Shown here piece by piece: positions 32,839 through 41,005 of a stretch of DNA of 64,000 nt. Where the stretch lies: NCBI RefSeq assembly GCF_946886105.1, contig NZ_CAMPHV010000007.1, positions 1 to 64,000 on the forward strand, in the 5' to 3' direction. How positions within the stretch are numbered: position 1 is the stretch's first letter; each line of letters begins with the position of its first letter. Position numbers and translations under genes: made by a program. The notes under the pieces are model-generated. The model was given only the letters and a program-made list of their open reading frames with translations, was not told where the DNA came from and ran no database searches. Source of the DNA: an uncultured Pseudomonas sp. (GTDB lineage Bacteria; Pseudomonadota; Gammaproteobacteria; Pseudomonadales; Pseudomonadaceae).

Positions 32839-33996
32839 TTAGCGTAAATCAGGCGCGTACTGGTTGTTCTTGTACGCCTGGCAGAAGCCGGTCTCATCCC
32901 CGAGGAATGTGGGGTCCAGCTTGACCAGGGCAGGGCGCACCGCCTTCCATACGTTGTTGTGCCCCTCGTTGGTCAAATCGTCCCTGACGACCATCACCAG
33001 GTCGAGGCCAGGATGGATGACCACCTTCTGCCCGCCGGCACCCGCCGCCCACTTGATACCCACGTCATACTGCTGGCTACAGGTGGCATTACCGCCGTTG
33101 CAGTGCGGCGCTTCATAGAGCGGAGGATGGGGATATCCGTTCCAGAGCGATACCGGCGCGCAGTCGGGGTCGTTACTGCCGGACGAATATTTCCAGTTTT
33201 GCCGGGCGTTCATCATGAGGAGATAGCCATAACCGGTGTTGGTATCCTCGAAGGCGGGATGGCCCATCCGGTAAACGTACTCCTCGCTAAGGATACGGTT
33301 GCCGCCCCAGACGCCTTTGCGCAACACCAGCAAGCCTAATCGGGCCATGTCGCGCACGTTGCTGCTCATGCTGTAGGCAGTCGTCCAACCACTCCACTTG
33401 GTGTTACGCATACCGATCTTGTCGAACAGCTGTGTTCTGGCCAACTCCCCCATGCTGTCAACGCCTGGGAAGGCATGCGGTTCCCGCGCCAGGGCTCGCC
33501 TGACAATCGGCAGTAGTTTGTCGATTTCGCGCCAGCCCAAGGCATCGTAACTCCAGGTGCCTTTATCTCCCCAGGACAAGTCACGTTTGGTGGAGGTCAT
33601 CGCCAAGACGTGTGCGACCTTGGCCCGGGGATTGATGCCATCCAATTCCCACCAGTTGAGATAATCGGTGACCAGCGACTCATCGGAGAGTTGGGTCTTG
33701 GTGGTCGCGATACCGACGGTCAGGCTGGCCATGAGCTTGGTGATCGACGCGACATGATAGACGCCGGTGGTATTGAGGTACTCATGGCACAGCTTCCCGT
33801 ACCGCACGATCGCATAGGGATTATTGCCCATCCGCCTGTCGGCCTCCTTGAGCAGGGCCGGGTCCAGGCCGCATTCGCTGGCGACCATCGTGGGGGAGAC
33901 GCGCACCCATTCCTGTAGACCTGGATCTCCGGCATACGCCAAGCCAGCATGAATTACCGTCAACCCGATAGCAGCCGCGAAGAGTCTCTTCTTCAT
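32839..33996 (-). CDS. Secreted serine hydrolase, beta-lactamase/EstB-like
   Basis: A 385-residue protein with a signal peptide (KKRLFAAAIGLTVIHAGLAYA then GD) and an S12 beta-lactamase-fold domain. The nucleophile motif is SITK (near residue 84). The second motif position, usually Y-x-N, reads YDA in WSYDALGWREI, so beta-lactam hydrolysis is doubtful; an esterase or peptidase role is more likely. Several Cys in the C-terminal part (DCAPV, HCNGGNATCSQQ, GFCQAY) suggest disulfides. It sits with the broken AraC gene in an accessory patch between rho and ubiD. Confidence 0.85.
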   Translation of the reverse strand: MKKRLFAAAIGLTVIHAGLAYAGDPGLQEWVRVSPTMVASECGLDPALLKEADRRMGNNPYAIVRYGKLCHEYLNTTGVYHVASITKLMASLTVGIATTKTQLSDESLVTDYLNWWELDGINPRAKVAHVLAMTSTKRDLSWGDKGTWSYDALGWREIDKLLPIVRRALAREPHAFPGVDSMGELARTQLFDKIGMRNTKWSGWTTAYSMSSNVRDMARLGLLVLRKGVWGGNRILSEEYVYRMGHPAFEDTNTGYGYLLMMNARQNWKYSSGSNDPDCAPVSLWNGYPHPPLYEAPHCNGGNATCSQQYDVGIKWAAGAGGQKVVIHPGLDLVMVVRDDLTNEGHNNVWKAVRPALVKLDPTFLGDETGFCQAYKNNQYAPDLR

Positions 33997-34506
33997 TTTT
34001 TTACCTATTGTTGTTTTTGTAAGGTTTAACTTCCAATGCCGTGTAACGGCCTTTCAACGCTTCAGCGCCGGCCGGGAGGCGGCTGAACGCTCCTCTGCAA
34101 GTAGGGTTGGCCGGGCCAGGCAGGGCCCGATAAACACACAGTTGTGTACCTGGAGAATTGCATTGGGTACGCCGCTGTACCTTGCTTCAGTTGCGGTAGC
34201 GCCCACACCGATATCAGGATCCGGGGCTTTCGCCCGCGGCCCGCAACCCGACCGGAGGCGCAAGCTTCATCGGATGCACAAGCCTTGGCTTGTACACAGC
34301 GGCTGAGGTGTTTGTATGGAACGGCTGACTTGACGAGCGGGGCTGCAGTTTTGCGCCAATCCTGGGCTCTGTATGAAAAGTGCCCGACCTCATAAAAACG
34401 GGAAAACCGGCATTTGTGCATCCGCAGGTTGCTAAGCCTTCTGAAAGACCTAGTTCGGCGCTAAACTTCGTGCCCTTATTTGGCCGGCCCGACACGAGGC
34501 TCAAGC
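33997..34506. other. Intergenic region upstream of ubiD, no gene seen
   Basis: These 510 bp have lower GC and irregular codon composition compared with neighbours. AT-rich runs just upstream of 33996 (TTGTTTTTGTAAGG) fit a promoter of the serine hydrolase. The ubiD promoter should lie between 34340 and 34490. I find no conserved protein or RNA in the rest. Confidence 0.5.
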
Positions 34507-35973
34507 ATGCAGTATCGCGACTTGCGCGATTTCATCCGCGGTCTGGAACAGCGCGGCGAACTCAAGCGCATCCAGACTCCGATATCCCCGGTGCTGGAAA
34601 TGACCGAAATCTGCGACCGCACCTTGCGCAAGGGCGGCCCGGCGCTGCTGTTCGAAAACCCCACGGGTTTCGATATGCCGGTGCTCGGCAATCTGTTTGG
34701 TACGCCCAAGCGGGTGGCATTGGGCATGGGCGCGGAAGAAGTCGGCGAGTTGCGTGAGATCGGCAAGCTGCTGGCATTTCTCAAGGAGCCCGAACCGCCG
34801 AAGGGGCTGAAAGACGCCTGGTCGAAGCTGCCGATCTTCAAGAAAGTCCTGTCGATGGCGCCCAAGGTGTTGAAAGACGCGCCCTGCCAGGAAGTGATCG
34901 AGGAGGGCGACGACGTCGACCTCGGCAAGCTGCCGGTGCAGACCTGCTGGCCTGGCGACGTCGGCCCGCTGATCACCTGGGGGCTGACCGTGACCAAGGG
35001 GCCGAACAAGGAACGGCAGAACCTCGGCATCTATCGTCAGCAGGTGATCGGCCGCAACAAGGTGATCATGCGCTGGCTTAGCCACCGTGGCGGCGCCCTG
35101 GATTTCCGCGACTGGTGCGAGAAGTTCCCCGGTCAGCCCTATCCGGTGGCGGTCGCCCTGGGCGCGGATCCGGCGACCATTCTCGGCGCGGTCACCCCGG
35201 TACCGGACAGCCTTTCCGAATACGCCTTCGCCGGCCTGCTACGCGGCAACAAGACCGAGCTGGTGAAGTGCCGTGGCAACGATCTGCAGGTACCGGCCAG
35301 TGCCGAGATCGTGCTGGAAGGGGTGATTCACCCTGGCGAGATGGCCGACGAAGGTCCCTATGGCGACCACACCGGCTATTACAACGAGGTCGATCGCTTT
35401 CCGGTGATGACGGTCGAGCGCATCACCCGTCGGCAGAAGCCGATCTATCACAGCACCTACACCGGCAGACCGCCGGACGAGCCGGCGATTCTCGGCGTGG
35501 CGCTCAACGAAGTGTTCGTGCCGATTCTGCAGAAGCAATTCCCCGAGATCACCGACTTCTACCTGCCGCCGGAAGGCTGTTCCTACCGCATGGCGGTGGT
35601 GACCATGAAGAAGCAGTACCCCGGCCACGCCAAGCGGGTAATGCTCGGTGTCTGGTCGTTTTTGCGACAGTTCATGTACACCAAGTTCGTCATAGTCACC
35701 GACGACGACATCAATGCGCGGGATTGGAACGATGTGATCTGGGCGATAACCACGCGCATGGACCCCAAGCGCGACACGGTGCTGATCGACAATACGCCGA
35801 TCGATTACCTGGATTTCGCCTCGCCGGTTTCCGGTCTCGGTAGCAAGATGGGCCTCGATGCCACCCATAAATGGCCTGGCGAGACCAGCCGTGAGTGGGG
35901 ACGGGCTATCGTTCAGGATGAGGCGGTCAAACGGCGCGTCGACGATCTCTGGTCGCAGCTGGGCATCGACTGA
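34507..35973 (+). CDS. ubiD: UbiD 4-hydroxy-3-polyprenylbenzoate decarboxylase
   Basis: A 488-residue prenyl-FMN-dependent decarboxylase of ubiquinone synthesis. Conserved segments include [41 protein letters not shown] and [20 protein letters not shown] (with the catalytic Glu-Arg-Glu neighbourhood). The start [10 protein letters not shown] at 34507 follows a GAGG site. It requires the UbiX-made cofactor; ubiX is not in this window. The flavin reductase gene follows 106 bp later. Confidence 0.97.
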   Translation: MQYRDLRDFIRGLEQRGELKRIQTPISPVLEMTEICDRTLRKGGPALLFENPTGFDMPVLGNLFGTPKRVALGMGAEEVGELREIGKLLAFLKEPEPPKGLKDAWSKLPIFKKVLSMAPKVLKDAPCQEVIEEGDDVDLGKLPVQTCWPGDVGPLITWGLTVTKGPNKERQNLGIYRQQVIGRNKVIMRWLSHRGGALDFRDWCEKFPGQPYPVAVALGADPATILGAVTPVPDSLSEYAFAGLLRGNKTELVKCRGNDLQVPASAEIVLEGVIHPGEMADEGPYGDHTGYYNEVDRFPVMTVERITRRQKPIYHSTYTGRPPDEPAILGVALNEVFVPILQKQFPEITDFYLPPEGCSYRMAVVTMKKQYPGHAKRVMLGVWSFLRQFMYTKFVIVTDDDINARDWNDVIWAITTRMDPKRDTVLIDNTPIDYLDFASPVSGLGSKMGLDATHKWPGETSREWGRAIVQDEAVKRRVDDLWSQLGID

Positions 35974-36079
35974 TGACGTTGCTGCGAATAAATGAGCGAA
36001 TGCGCTCGCGGTTATTGCAATACGCACGGCATGCGGCCAAGGCCGTCATCGTCCGTGCGGGCTTCGGACTGAAAACCTA

Positions 36080-37060
36080 ATGAAAGTGACCTTGCAACCC
36101 TCGGGCGCGGTGCTCGATGTCGACAGCGGCGAACGCATTCTCGATGCCGCGCGCCGCCTCGGCTACGACTGTCCGCAGAGTTGCCGCAACGGCAATTGCC
36201 ATATCTGTGCTGCCTTGCTGGTCAACGGGCGGGTACGTCAGGGTGGCGAAAGCCGCGATCATGGCGAAGTATTCACCTGCCTGGCTGAGCCAGAGCAGGA
36301 CTGCGTGCTGCTCTGGGACGGCGTACTGGCGCCCGGCGAATTGCCGGTTCGCGAGCTGAACTGTCAAGTCATCGAGTGTCGCGAGGTCGGCGGCGATGTG
36401 GTGCGCCTGCGCCTGCGTGCGCCGGCCGGCAAGTTGCCGCGTTACCACGCCGGCCAGTACCTGTTGTTGCAGCGCGAAGACGAGGACTATGCCGCGTTCT
36501 CCCTGGCCTCGGCACCGCATGCCGGGCGCGAGCTGGAGCTGCATATCCTGGCGCGCGACGAAGCCACGCTGGACCTGCTCGCGCGCTTGCGCCGCGAAGG
36601 CGTGGCACGGGTGAAAATGCCCTTCGGCGATACGCACCTGGCGGAATTGCCGGACGGGCCTTTGGTGCTGATCGCCGCGGGCACCGGCATGGCGCAGATG
36701 AACAGCCTGATCGAGCACTGCCGCGTGGCTGGCTTCAAGCACCCGCTGCACCTTTATTGGGGGGCGCGTCGCCCCGAGGATTTCTACGAATTGACGCACT
36801 GGGACGAATGGCGGCAGTTGCCGAATCTGTTCCTGCATCGGGTGGTCAGCGACTCATGCGGTTGGTCAGGTCGTTGCGGCCTGTTGCACGAAGCGGTGCG
36901 CGAGGACTTCGCCGACCTCAAGCCGCTGCACCTCTATGCCAGCGGTTCTCCGCCGATGGTCTACGCCACGCTCGACGCCCTGGTCGAAGCCGGCATGGAT
37001 GCGCAGCAAATGCGCGCCGATGTATTCGCTTACGCCCCGCGTCCGCTCGCCGGCCAGTAA
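36080..37060 (+). CDS. 2Fe-2S/FAD oxidoreductase (CDP-6-deoxy-glucoseen reductase-like)
   Basis: A 326-residue electron-transfer flavoprotein. The N-terminal plant-type ferredoxin domain has Cys35, Cys40 and Cys43 (CRNGNCHIC) plus a distal Cys near residue 72. It is followed by an FAD-binding domain (RYHAGQYLLLQ, FSLASAP) and a NAD-binding domain (LVLIAAGTGMAQMNSLIEH). Pseudomonads carry this gene beside ubiD (PA5236-like from recall), so a link to ubiquinone or flavin reduction is possible. The annotated sugar-reductase name is only by homology. Confidence 0.9.
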   Translation: MKVTLQPSGAVLDVDSGERILDAARRLGYDCPQSCRNGNCHICAALLVNGRVRQGGESRDHGEVFTCLAEPEQDCVLLWDGVLAPGELPVRELNCQVIECREVGGDVVRLRLRAPAGKLPRYHAGQYLLLQREDEDYAAFSLASAPHAGRELELHILARDEATLDLLARLRREGVARVKMPFGDTHLAELPDGPLVLIAAGTGMAQMNSLIEHCRVAGFKHPLHLYWGARRPEDFYELTHWDEWRQLPNLFLHRVVSDSCGWSGRCGLLHEAVREDFADLKPLHLYASGSPPMVYATLDALVEAGMDAQQMRADVFAYAPRPLAGQ

Positions 37061-37095
37061 CCTCCCTCCTTCAGACTGACCTTCGCACGTGATTC

Positions 37096-37118
37096 GAGCG
37101 CCCGGCTACCGGGCGCTC
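37096..37118 (+). terminator. GC-rich stem-loop after the flavin reductase gene
   Basis: A perfect 10-bp stem, GAGCGCCCGG with CCGGGCGCTC, around a 3-nt loop, 35 bp after the stop. No T-tract follows, so termination strength is uncertain. It marks the left boundary of the quorum-sensing cluster. Confidence 0.55.
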
Positions 37119-37164
37119 CGTCGTGCCGTGCGCGTTAGGCCGAAAAGTGATGGACTTCGGGTAT

Positions 37165-37194
37165 TTCGATTGATTTATTAGCGATCGATATAAA
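37165..37194 (+). promoter_or_regulatory. Candidate luxR promoter
   Basis: TTCGAT at 37165-37170 and TATAAA at 37189-37194 with an 18-bp spacer, in the most AT-rich part of the 5' region, about 135 bp before the luxR-type start. The -10 is good and the -35 poor. No lux-box-like palindrome was found here. Confidence 0.35.
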
Positions 37195-37328
37195 ATCATT
37201 GGCCTGGCTGCGCGGCTGCGCTAGCATCGGCTTGTTCGGCGAATTTGCGTGGCCTTATGGCGCCGTATGTCGGCTTACCATTCAATGAACCCGAATATCG
37301 GTTGGACAGCAGGGAGGCAAATTCCGTT

Positions 37329-38078
37329 ATGGCCAGCATGTTTCATTCGCGCAACGACCTGGTAAAACTGCTCGAGCTCGCACAGTGCTGCATCAAAGCC
37401 AGCAGCGATAAAGCCGAGGTCGACCAGGTAATCGAACTCGCAAAAAGCGTGATTCCCTATTCGTCGTTGGTCATTTGTTTCGACGATATCGCTACGCCTG
37501 ACCCTCAGGCCAGCCGCAAGTTACTCAATTACGGTTACAGCGACGAATGGGTCGAGTTGTACTTTCGCAAATCCTTTCAACTGCAAGACCCGATCCTGAA
37601 AACCGCCGAACGCGAGACGGGCGCGTTTTCCTGGGACCTGGGTTATACCGCCGAGGAGCCGAGCAAGGAATTTCTCGATTTATCGCGGGATTTCGTCGGC
37701 ACCAATGGACTCGCCTGCTGCGTGCGCGGGCGTTCGCGCACCAGCAGTACGCTGATCTCCATGACGCTACCGGTGCACGAACGGGCGGAGAACTATCTCG
37801 AGGCGCTGGAATACCTGGCGCCGCACCTGCATGAAATATTCAACCGCCAGGGCAGCCTCAATCGGCATAGCCTGATGGCGCCGGAGATCTCGCAGCGCGA
37901 GCTGGAGGTGTTGCATTGGGCCAAGGAGGGTAAGAGCACCTGGGATATCTCCAATATCCTCAGCATTTCCGAGCGCACGGTTAAGTTTCACTTCGGCAAC
38001 ATCTTTCGCAAACTGGATGTGCTCAACCGCTCCCAGGCGATTGCCAAGGCCATCCATTTCGGGGTGATCACAGCTTGA
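37329..38078 (+). CDS. LuxR-family acyl-homoserine-lactone receptor/regulator
   Basis: A 249-residue transcription factor. The N-terminal autoinducer domain keeps the classical ligand-pocket residues Trp74, Tyr78, Asp87-Pro88 and Trp102 (EWVELY, QLQDPIL, AFSWDL), plus a Gly near 127. The C-terminal LuxR helix-turn-helix is intact (ISQRELEVLHWAKEGKSTWD, ISERTVKFHFGNIFRKL). ATG at 37329 is chosen because GGGAGG precedes it and an AHL-receptor N-terminus follows; an in-frame upstream ATG at 37245 lacks a ribosome site. It faces the luxI-type gene tail to tail with only 4 bp between stops. Confidence 0.93.
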   Translation: MASMFHSRNDLVKLLELAQCCIKASSDKAEVDQVIELAKSVIPYSSLVICFDDIATPDPQASRKLLNYGYSDEWVELYFRKSFQLQDPILKTAERETGAFSWDLGYTAEEPSKEFLDLSRDFVGTNGLACCVRGRSRTSSTLISMTLPVHERAENYLEALEYLAPHLHEIFNRQGSLNRHSLMAPEISQRELEVLHWAKEGKSTWDISNILSISERTVKFHFGNIFRKLDVLNRSQAIAKAIHFGVITA

Positions 38079-38082
38079 GAGG

Positions 38083-38727
38083 CTAAGACGCCAGGACTTT
38101 TTCCGGTGCGGAGCCATGTCCGCCGCTGGTGAAGAAAGGCGCGGCGATTTGCAGAAAGGCTATGAGATCGATACGCACCGCGAGTGTCTGCACGCCGTCC
38201 GGCATCGACACCAGCGGGCCGAGGCGCTCGCACGGCAGTTGTTTGCTCAGCAGCAGTCGATAGATGGGCTCGGCGACCACCACGTACCAATAGCGCGTGC
38301 CGCTGTTCAGGGAGTGGTCGACGATGCCTTTGATCAGCAGGTCGAATACGCCGAACGCACCGAGTTGCTTATGCCCGCGGTACTGGCGTTCGACCGCCAG
38401 GCGCGAGACCTCCAGGCTGTCGCTGTCGAACTCCCTGGCTATACCGGGTTCGAGCAGGAAGTCGAAGCATTCGCTGAGCATCCAGGGCGCGCCATGGGGG
38501 GTCAGGCGCAGGTAACCGGCTGGGCGCCAGCGGTGGATAACCGCGACGTGCACGCTGAAAGGGTCGAATTGGTCGCGCTCCCGGCCATCGGCACTGCTCG
38601 GCACCCAGTTCAATTCACGGGCGAACACCGCCTCGCGGAGCTCTAGGCAAGCCGGTAATTGGCTCAGATGGGGGCTGACGATCAGTCGGTAATCCCGTGA
38701 GATCGCAGGCTGCGCATGTGTGTGCAT
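38083..38727 (-). CDS. LuxI-type acyl-homoserine-lactone synthase
   Basis: A 214-residue autoinducer synthase that should couple an acyl-ACP to S-adenosylmethionine. All ten hallmark residues of LuxI proteins can be placed: Arg31, Phe35, Trp41, Glu50, Asp52, Asp55 (ERDQFD), Arg74, Phe88, Glu106 and Arg109 (LEVSRLAV). ATG at 38727 is preferred; it has a perfect GGGAGGG site 6 bp upstream, and a TTG at 38742 lies inside that region. It is the last gene of the minus-strand cluster. Acyl length cannot be read from sequence. Confidence 0.93.
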   Translation of the reverse strand: MHTHAQPAISRDYRLIVSPHLSQLPACLELREAVFARELNWVPSSADGRERDQFDPFSVHVAVIHRWRPAGYLRLTPHGAPWMLSECFDFLLEPGIAREFDSDSLEVSRLAVERQYRGHKQLGAFGVFDLLIKGIVDHSLNSGTRYWYVVVAEPIYRLLLSKQLPCERLGPLVSMPDGVQTLAVRIDLIAFLQIAAPFFTSGGHGSAPEKVLAS

Positions 38728-38730
38728 CGT

Positions 38731-38764
38731 AGTCCCTCCCAAATGGATGTGCCTGGGAGGGACT
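38731..38764 (-). promoter_or_regulatory. Hairpin that would sequester the luxI ribosome site
   Basis: A perfect 11-bp inverted repeat, AGTCCCTCCCA at 38731-38741 and TGGGAGGGACT at 38754-38764, with a 12-nt loop. On the luxI strand the downstream arm contains the whole Shine-Dalgarno GGGAGGG, 3 bp before the ATG. In a transcript covering both arms the ribosome site would be paired. If transcription starts near 38756, only part of the upstream arm would be present. Confidence 0.6.
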
Positions 38765-38780
38765 GTAGAAGCGCGACTAT

Positions 38781-38818
38781 CGATCCGGCAGCTGTCTTAT
38801 CGGGCAGTTGCCGGATCG
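38781..38818 (-). promoter_or_regulatory. Lux-box-like palindrome upstream of luxI
   Basis: A 38-bp dyad: CGATCCGGCA at 38781-38790 pairs perfectly with TGCCGGATCG at 38809-38818. The centre, CTGTCTTATCGGGCAG at 38792-38807, has the CT-N12-AG form of lux/las boxes. Its centre lies about 43 bp from a start predicted near 38756 (-10 TACAGT at 38762-38767 on the minus strand). It could also act as an RNA stem after the preceding gene, but no T-tract follows. Confidence 0.6.
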
Positions 38819-38836
38819 CCAGCACCGACGCGCGGA

Positions 38837-39520
38837 CTAGGGTTTGTCGATCGGGTAATGCGGGAAGTTGCTGTTGAACTGAATATTCGGGCTCAACTCG
38901 GTCAGCAGCGGATCGACCTTGAGCAGGGTGATGCGCCATTGCCCCGGACGTACCGCTTTCAGGCCCAGGGTATTGTTACTGACGAACAATTGCGGGCCGG
39001 GTGTCGGGTCGAAGGGCTTGGGATCACCGGATACCGCGGTGATGTTCTGATGCACCATGACGTTGAAGTTCAGCTCGATGGTGCCGGTGCCGGCCAGTCG
39101 GCCGCCTGTGTATTGGCTGATATAGGGCGCACTCAGGGAGAAGGAAGCGCTGTTGCGGATGCTCGCCAGGCCCTGGGTGGCGATGGCCAAAGCGGAGGCG
39201 CGGCCGTCGGAGAGATTGCCGGCGATGTTGATATGGATATTGTCGTCGACGGTTTCGTTGAAGCACTTCTCGACGTTTTCCAGTACGCCCGGTTCCAGCT
39301 TGTGGTTGGACGCCTCCGGAATGCACAGGAAGAAGCGGCGTACGACCTGGTTCGCCTCGAAATAGGCGCTCTGCTTGATCAGGCTGGAGCTGACGAACGT
39401 CAGGTTGGCCAATTGTTCCAGCATCGGCGGGGTTTGGCGTGTCGGTTGGGCTTGGGCCAGCGAGTGGCCGCCAAGGCCGATAGCGAACAGGACGAGGGTG
39501 GCGCGTAGTGTTTGGCGCAT
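38837..39520 (-). CDS. Secreted protein of unknown function
   Basis: A 227-residue protein. The signal peptide (RQTLRATLVLFAIGLGGHSLAQA then QP) predicts export. The mature part has two Cys (FLCIPEASN and VEKCFNE) that may pair, and a beta-rich C-terminal half (GTIELNFNVMVHQNITAV, WRITLLKVDPLL). ATG at 39520 is chosen because AAAGGA precedes it. It lies between the HMGL-like gene (35 bp upstream) and luxI (109 bp downstream) on the same strand. I recognise no family. Confidence 0.8.
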   Translation of the reverse strand: MRQTLRATLVLFAIGLGGHSLAQAQPTRQTPPMLEQLANLTFVSSSLIKQSAYFEANQVVRRFFLCIPEASNHKLEPGVLENVEKCFNETVDDNIHINIAGNLSDGRASALAIATQGLASIRNSASFSLSAPYISQYTGGRLAGTGTIELNFNVMVHQNITAVSGDPKPFDPTPGPQLFVSNNTLGLKAVRPGQWRITLLKVDPLLTELSPNIQFNSNFPHYPIDKP

Positions 39521-39555
39521 GGGGTTTCCTTTGTCGGTGTGTGTTGTGGTTGGTT

Positions 39556-40986
39556 TTATAGGTGTGTTGCGGGTATGCCTGTTTCCGCCAGCACGCTGTC
39601 CATGCTTGGCAAGGTGAGTTCGTTCCAACCGCGTACGTCGTGTTCGAGGGTGGAATCCTTGTAGATGGTGAAATCCGGACAGGCGAAGCGAATGACGCCG
39701 ACGCGGGTGAGGATCGGTTTGTAGCTGGGCAAGCCGGCCTTGCCGAGGGCGCAGTTGATCTGCTTGACCGCCCGGAAAACCTTGACGTTGAGCTGTGCCT
39801 GGTTGTCGCCGATCATCTTGTGCAGGTGTTCGCGCTCGACCCAACCCAGGCTCATCGGATCGCTCGTGGCGTTGCCGCGCGCCCGCAGTTGTTGGCAGAA
39901 CTCGCGGGCCAGGAGCAGCAGCACGTAGTGGTGCACGCGCTCGCCGAGATCCAATTGCTGGTTCGCCACTTCGATCAGCAACTGCACATGCCAGTCATCG
40001 GCGCTGACCTTGAAGATAAAGCGCGGCGCGACGCTGGCCGCCTGCACCGCGCTGGCGGGCGGCGCGAACAGCTCGTGGCTGGCCGGATCGGGCCTGTCGA
40101 ACGCGGGGCTGGGTTGAACCGGGCCGCAATCCATGGGTAAGCCGGTGAGTTGGCCGATCAGCTCGGCGTAATGGTTCGCCTGCTGGGCTTGAGGAATGGC
40201 GTAGTTGCTCAGCAGTTGATAGAGGGCCAGCGGGCTTTCCGGTGTCGCTTGGCCGAGTATGGCGCCATGCACGAAGTGGATGCCGTTGGCGATGGCCGAC
40301 ATGCTGTTGGCCAGGGCGAAGCCGTGTTTGTCGTTGCCTTTGAATGCCAGTGCCGGGCCGCTCTCGTGCAAGTCCGGGAACTGCCCGAGCAAATGCGTCA
40401 GCAGGTTGCGCACGCCCAGCGGGGTCAGGCGCGCCTGCTGGTCGCAGAGGGTGACCCGGTCGATGGCGAACTGGCGGGCGAATTCGATGCAGGCGTGCAG
40501 CTGCGAGGGCGTGGCGCTGGGTGCGTCCTGCAGGATCAGGCACAGCGCAACGCCGCGCTGATGCAGCTCTTCGACGATATCGATCAGCGCGCTCAGCTGT
40601 TCTCCCACCTGTTCGCAGCTGCGCCCGCCGAGTTGCACGCGCAATTGGATGCCGCACTGCGGATGCCGTGTGACCAGACGTACCAGCGGGCCGATCTCGA
40701 CGGGCTGAGGGGCGTCCAGCCAGGGGCGCAATTGCGGTGCGCACGCCCGCAGTTGCGCCAGCGCGGCATCCAGGGCCCATTCGTTCGCTTGCAGCCGGCC
40801 CAGGGCGATATCGCCGAAGGGGGTTTGCGCCAGTTGCTCGATATGCTGCTTCCAGGCGTCGCTGTTCTCGACCGTTAGCAGGCAAGGCGTATGGTCCACG
40901 CAGCCGCGAAACGAGGCGGGCAGCGGAAAACGATTCCAATCGCTGAATGCAACCAGTTGGGTTGGCGCGGTGGTCTGCCGGTTCAT
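39556..40986 (-). CDS. Degenerate HMGL-like domain fused to a winged-helix-type domain
   Basis: A 476-residue protein. Residues about 60-280 resemble the DRE-TIM metallolyase (HMGL) barrel: RVTLCDQQARLTPLGVRNLL and FKGNDKHGFALANSMSAIA correspond to the LCDT-x-G and HGHND-x-G-x-AVAN motifs, but the metal-binding His and the catalytic RD/E motif are altered, so lyase or synthase activity is unlikely. The C-terminal part (around 340-440: LDLGERVHHYVLLLLAREF, GWVEREHLHKMIG, LNVKVFRAVKQIN) looks like a winged-helix output domain of the type fused to FHA or sensor modules. A metabolite-sensing regulator is inferred. AAGGAG precedes the ATG. Confidence 0.75.
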   Translation of the reverse strand: MNRQTTAPTQLVAFSDWNRFPLPASFRGCVDHTPCLLTVENSDAWKQHIEQLAQTPFGDIALGRLQANEWALDAALAQLRACAPQLRPWLDAPQPVEIGPLVRLVTRHPQCGIQLRVQLGGRSCEQVGEQLSALIDIVEELHQRGVALCLILQDAPSATPSQLHACIEFARQFAIDRVTLCDQQARLTPLGVRNLLTHLLGQFPDLHESGPALAFKGNDKHGFALANSMSAIANGIHFVHGAILGQATPESPLALYQLLSNYAIPQAQQANHYAELIGQLTGLPMDCGPVQPSPAFDRPDPASHELFAPPASAVQAASVAPRFIFKVSADDWHVQLLIEVANQQLDLGERVHHYVLLLLAREFCQQLRARGNATSDPMSLGWVEREHLHKMIGDNQAQLNVKVFRAVKQINCALGKAGLPSYKPILTRVGVIRFACPDFTIYKDSTLEHDVRGWNELTLPSMDSVLAETGIPATHL

Positions 40987-41005
40987 GCCGTCTCCTTGGG
41001 GCGAG

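Noticed and set aside
36002..36022. Hairpin-like GAGCG / CGCTC sequence between ubiD and the flavin reductase gene as a terminator
   Set aside because: Short stem with flanking mismatches and no T-run; the two genes are usually adjacent and may be co-transcribed.
38781..38818. 38-bp dyad as an intrinsic terminator of the secreted-protein gene
   Set aside because: No T-tract follows on the minus strand, and its centre has lux-box form at the right distance from luxI; kept as an operator, with the RNA stem role left open.
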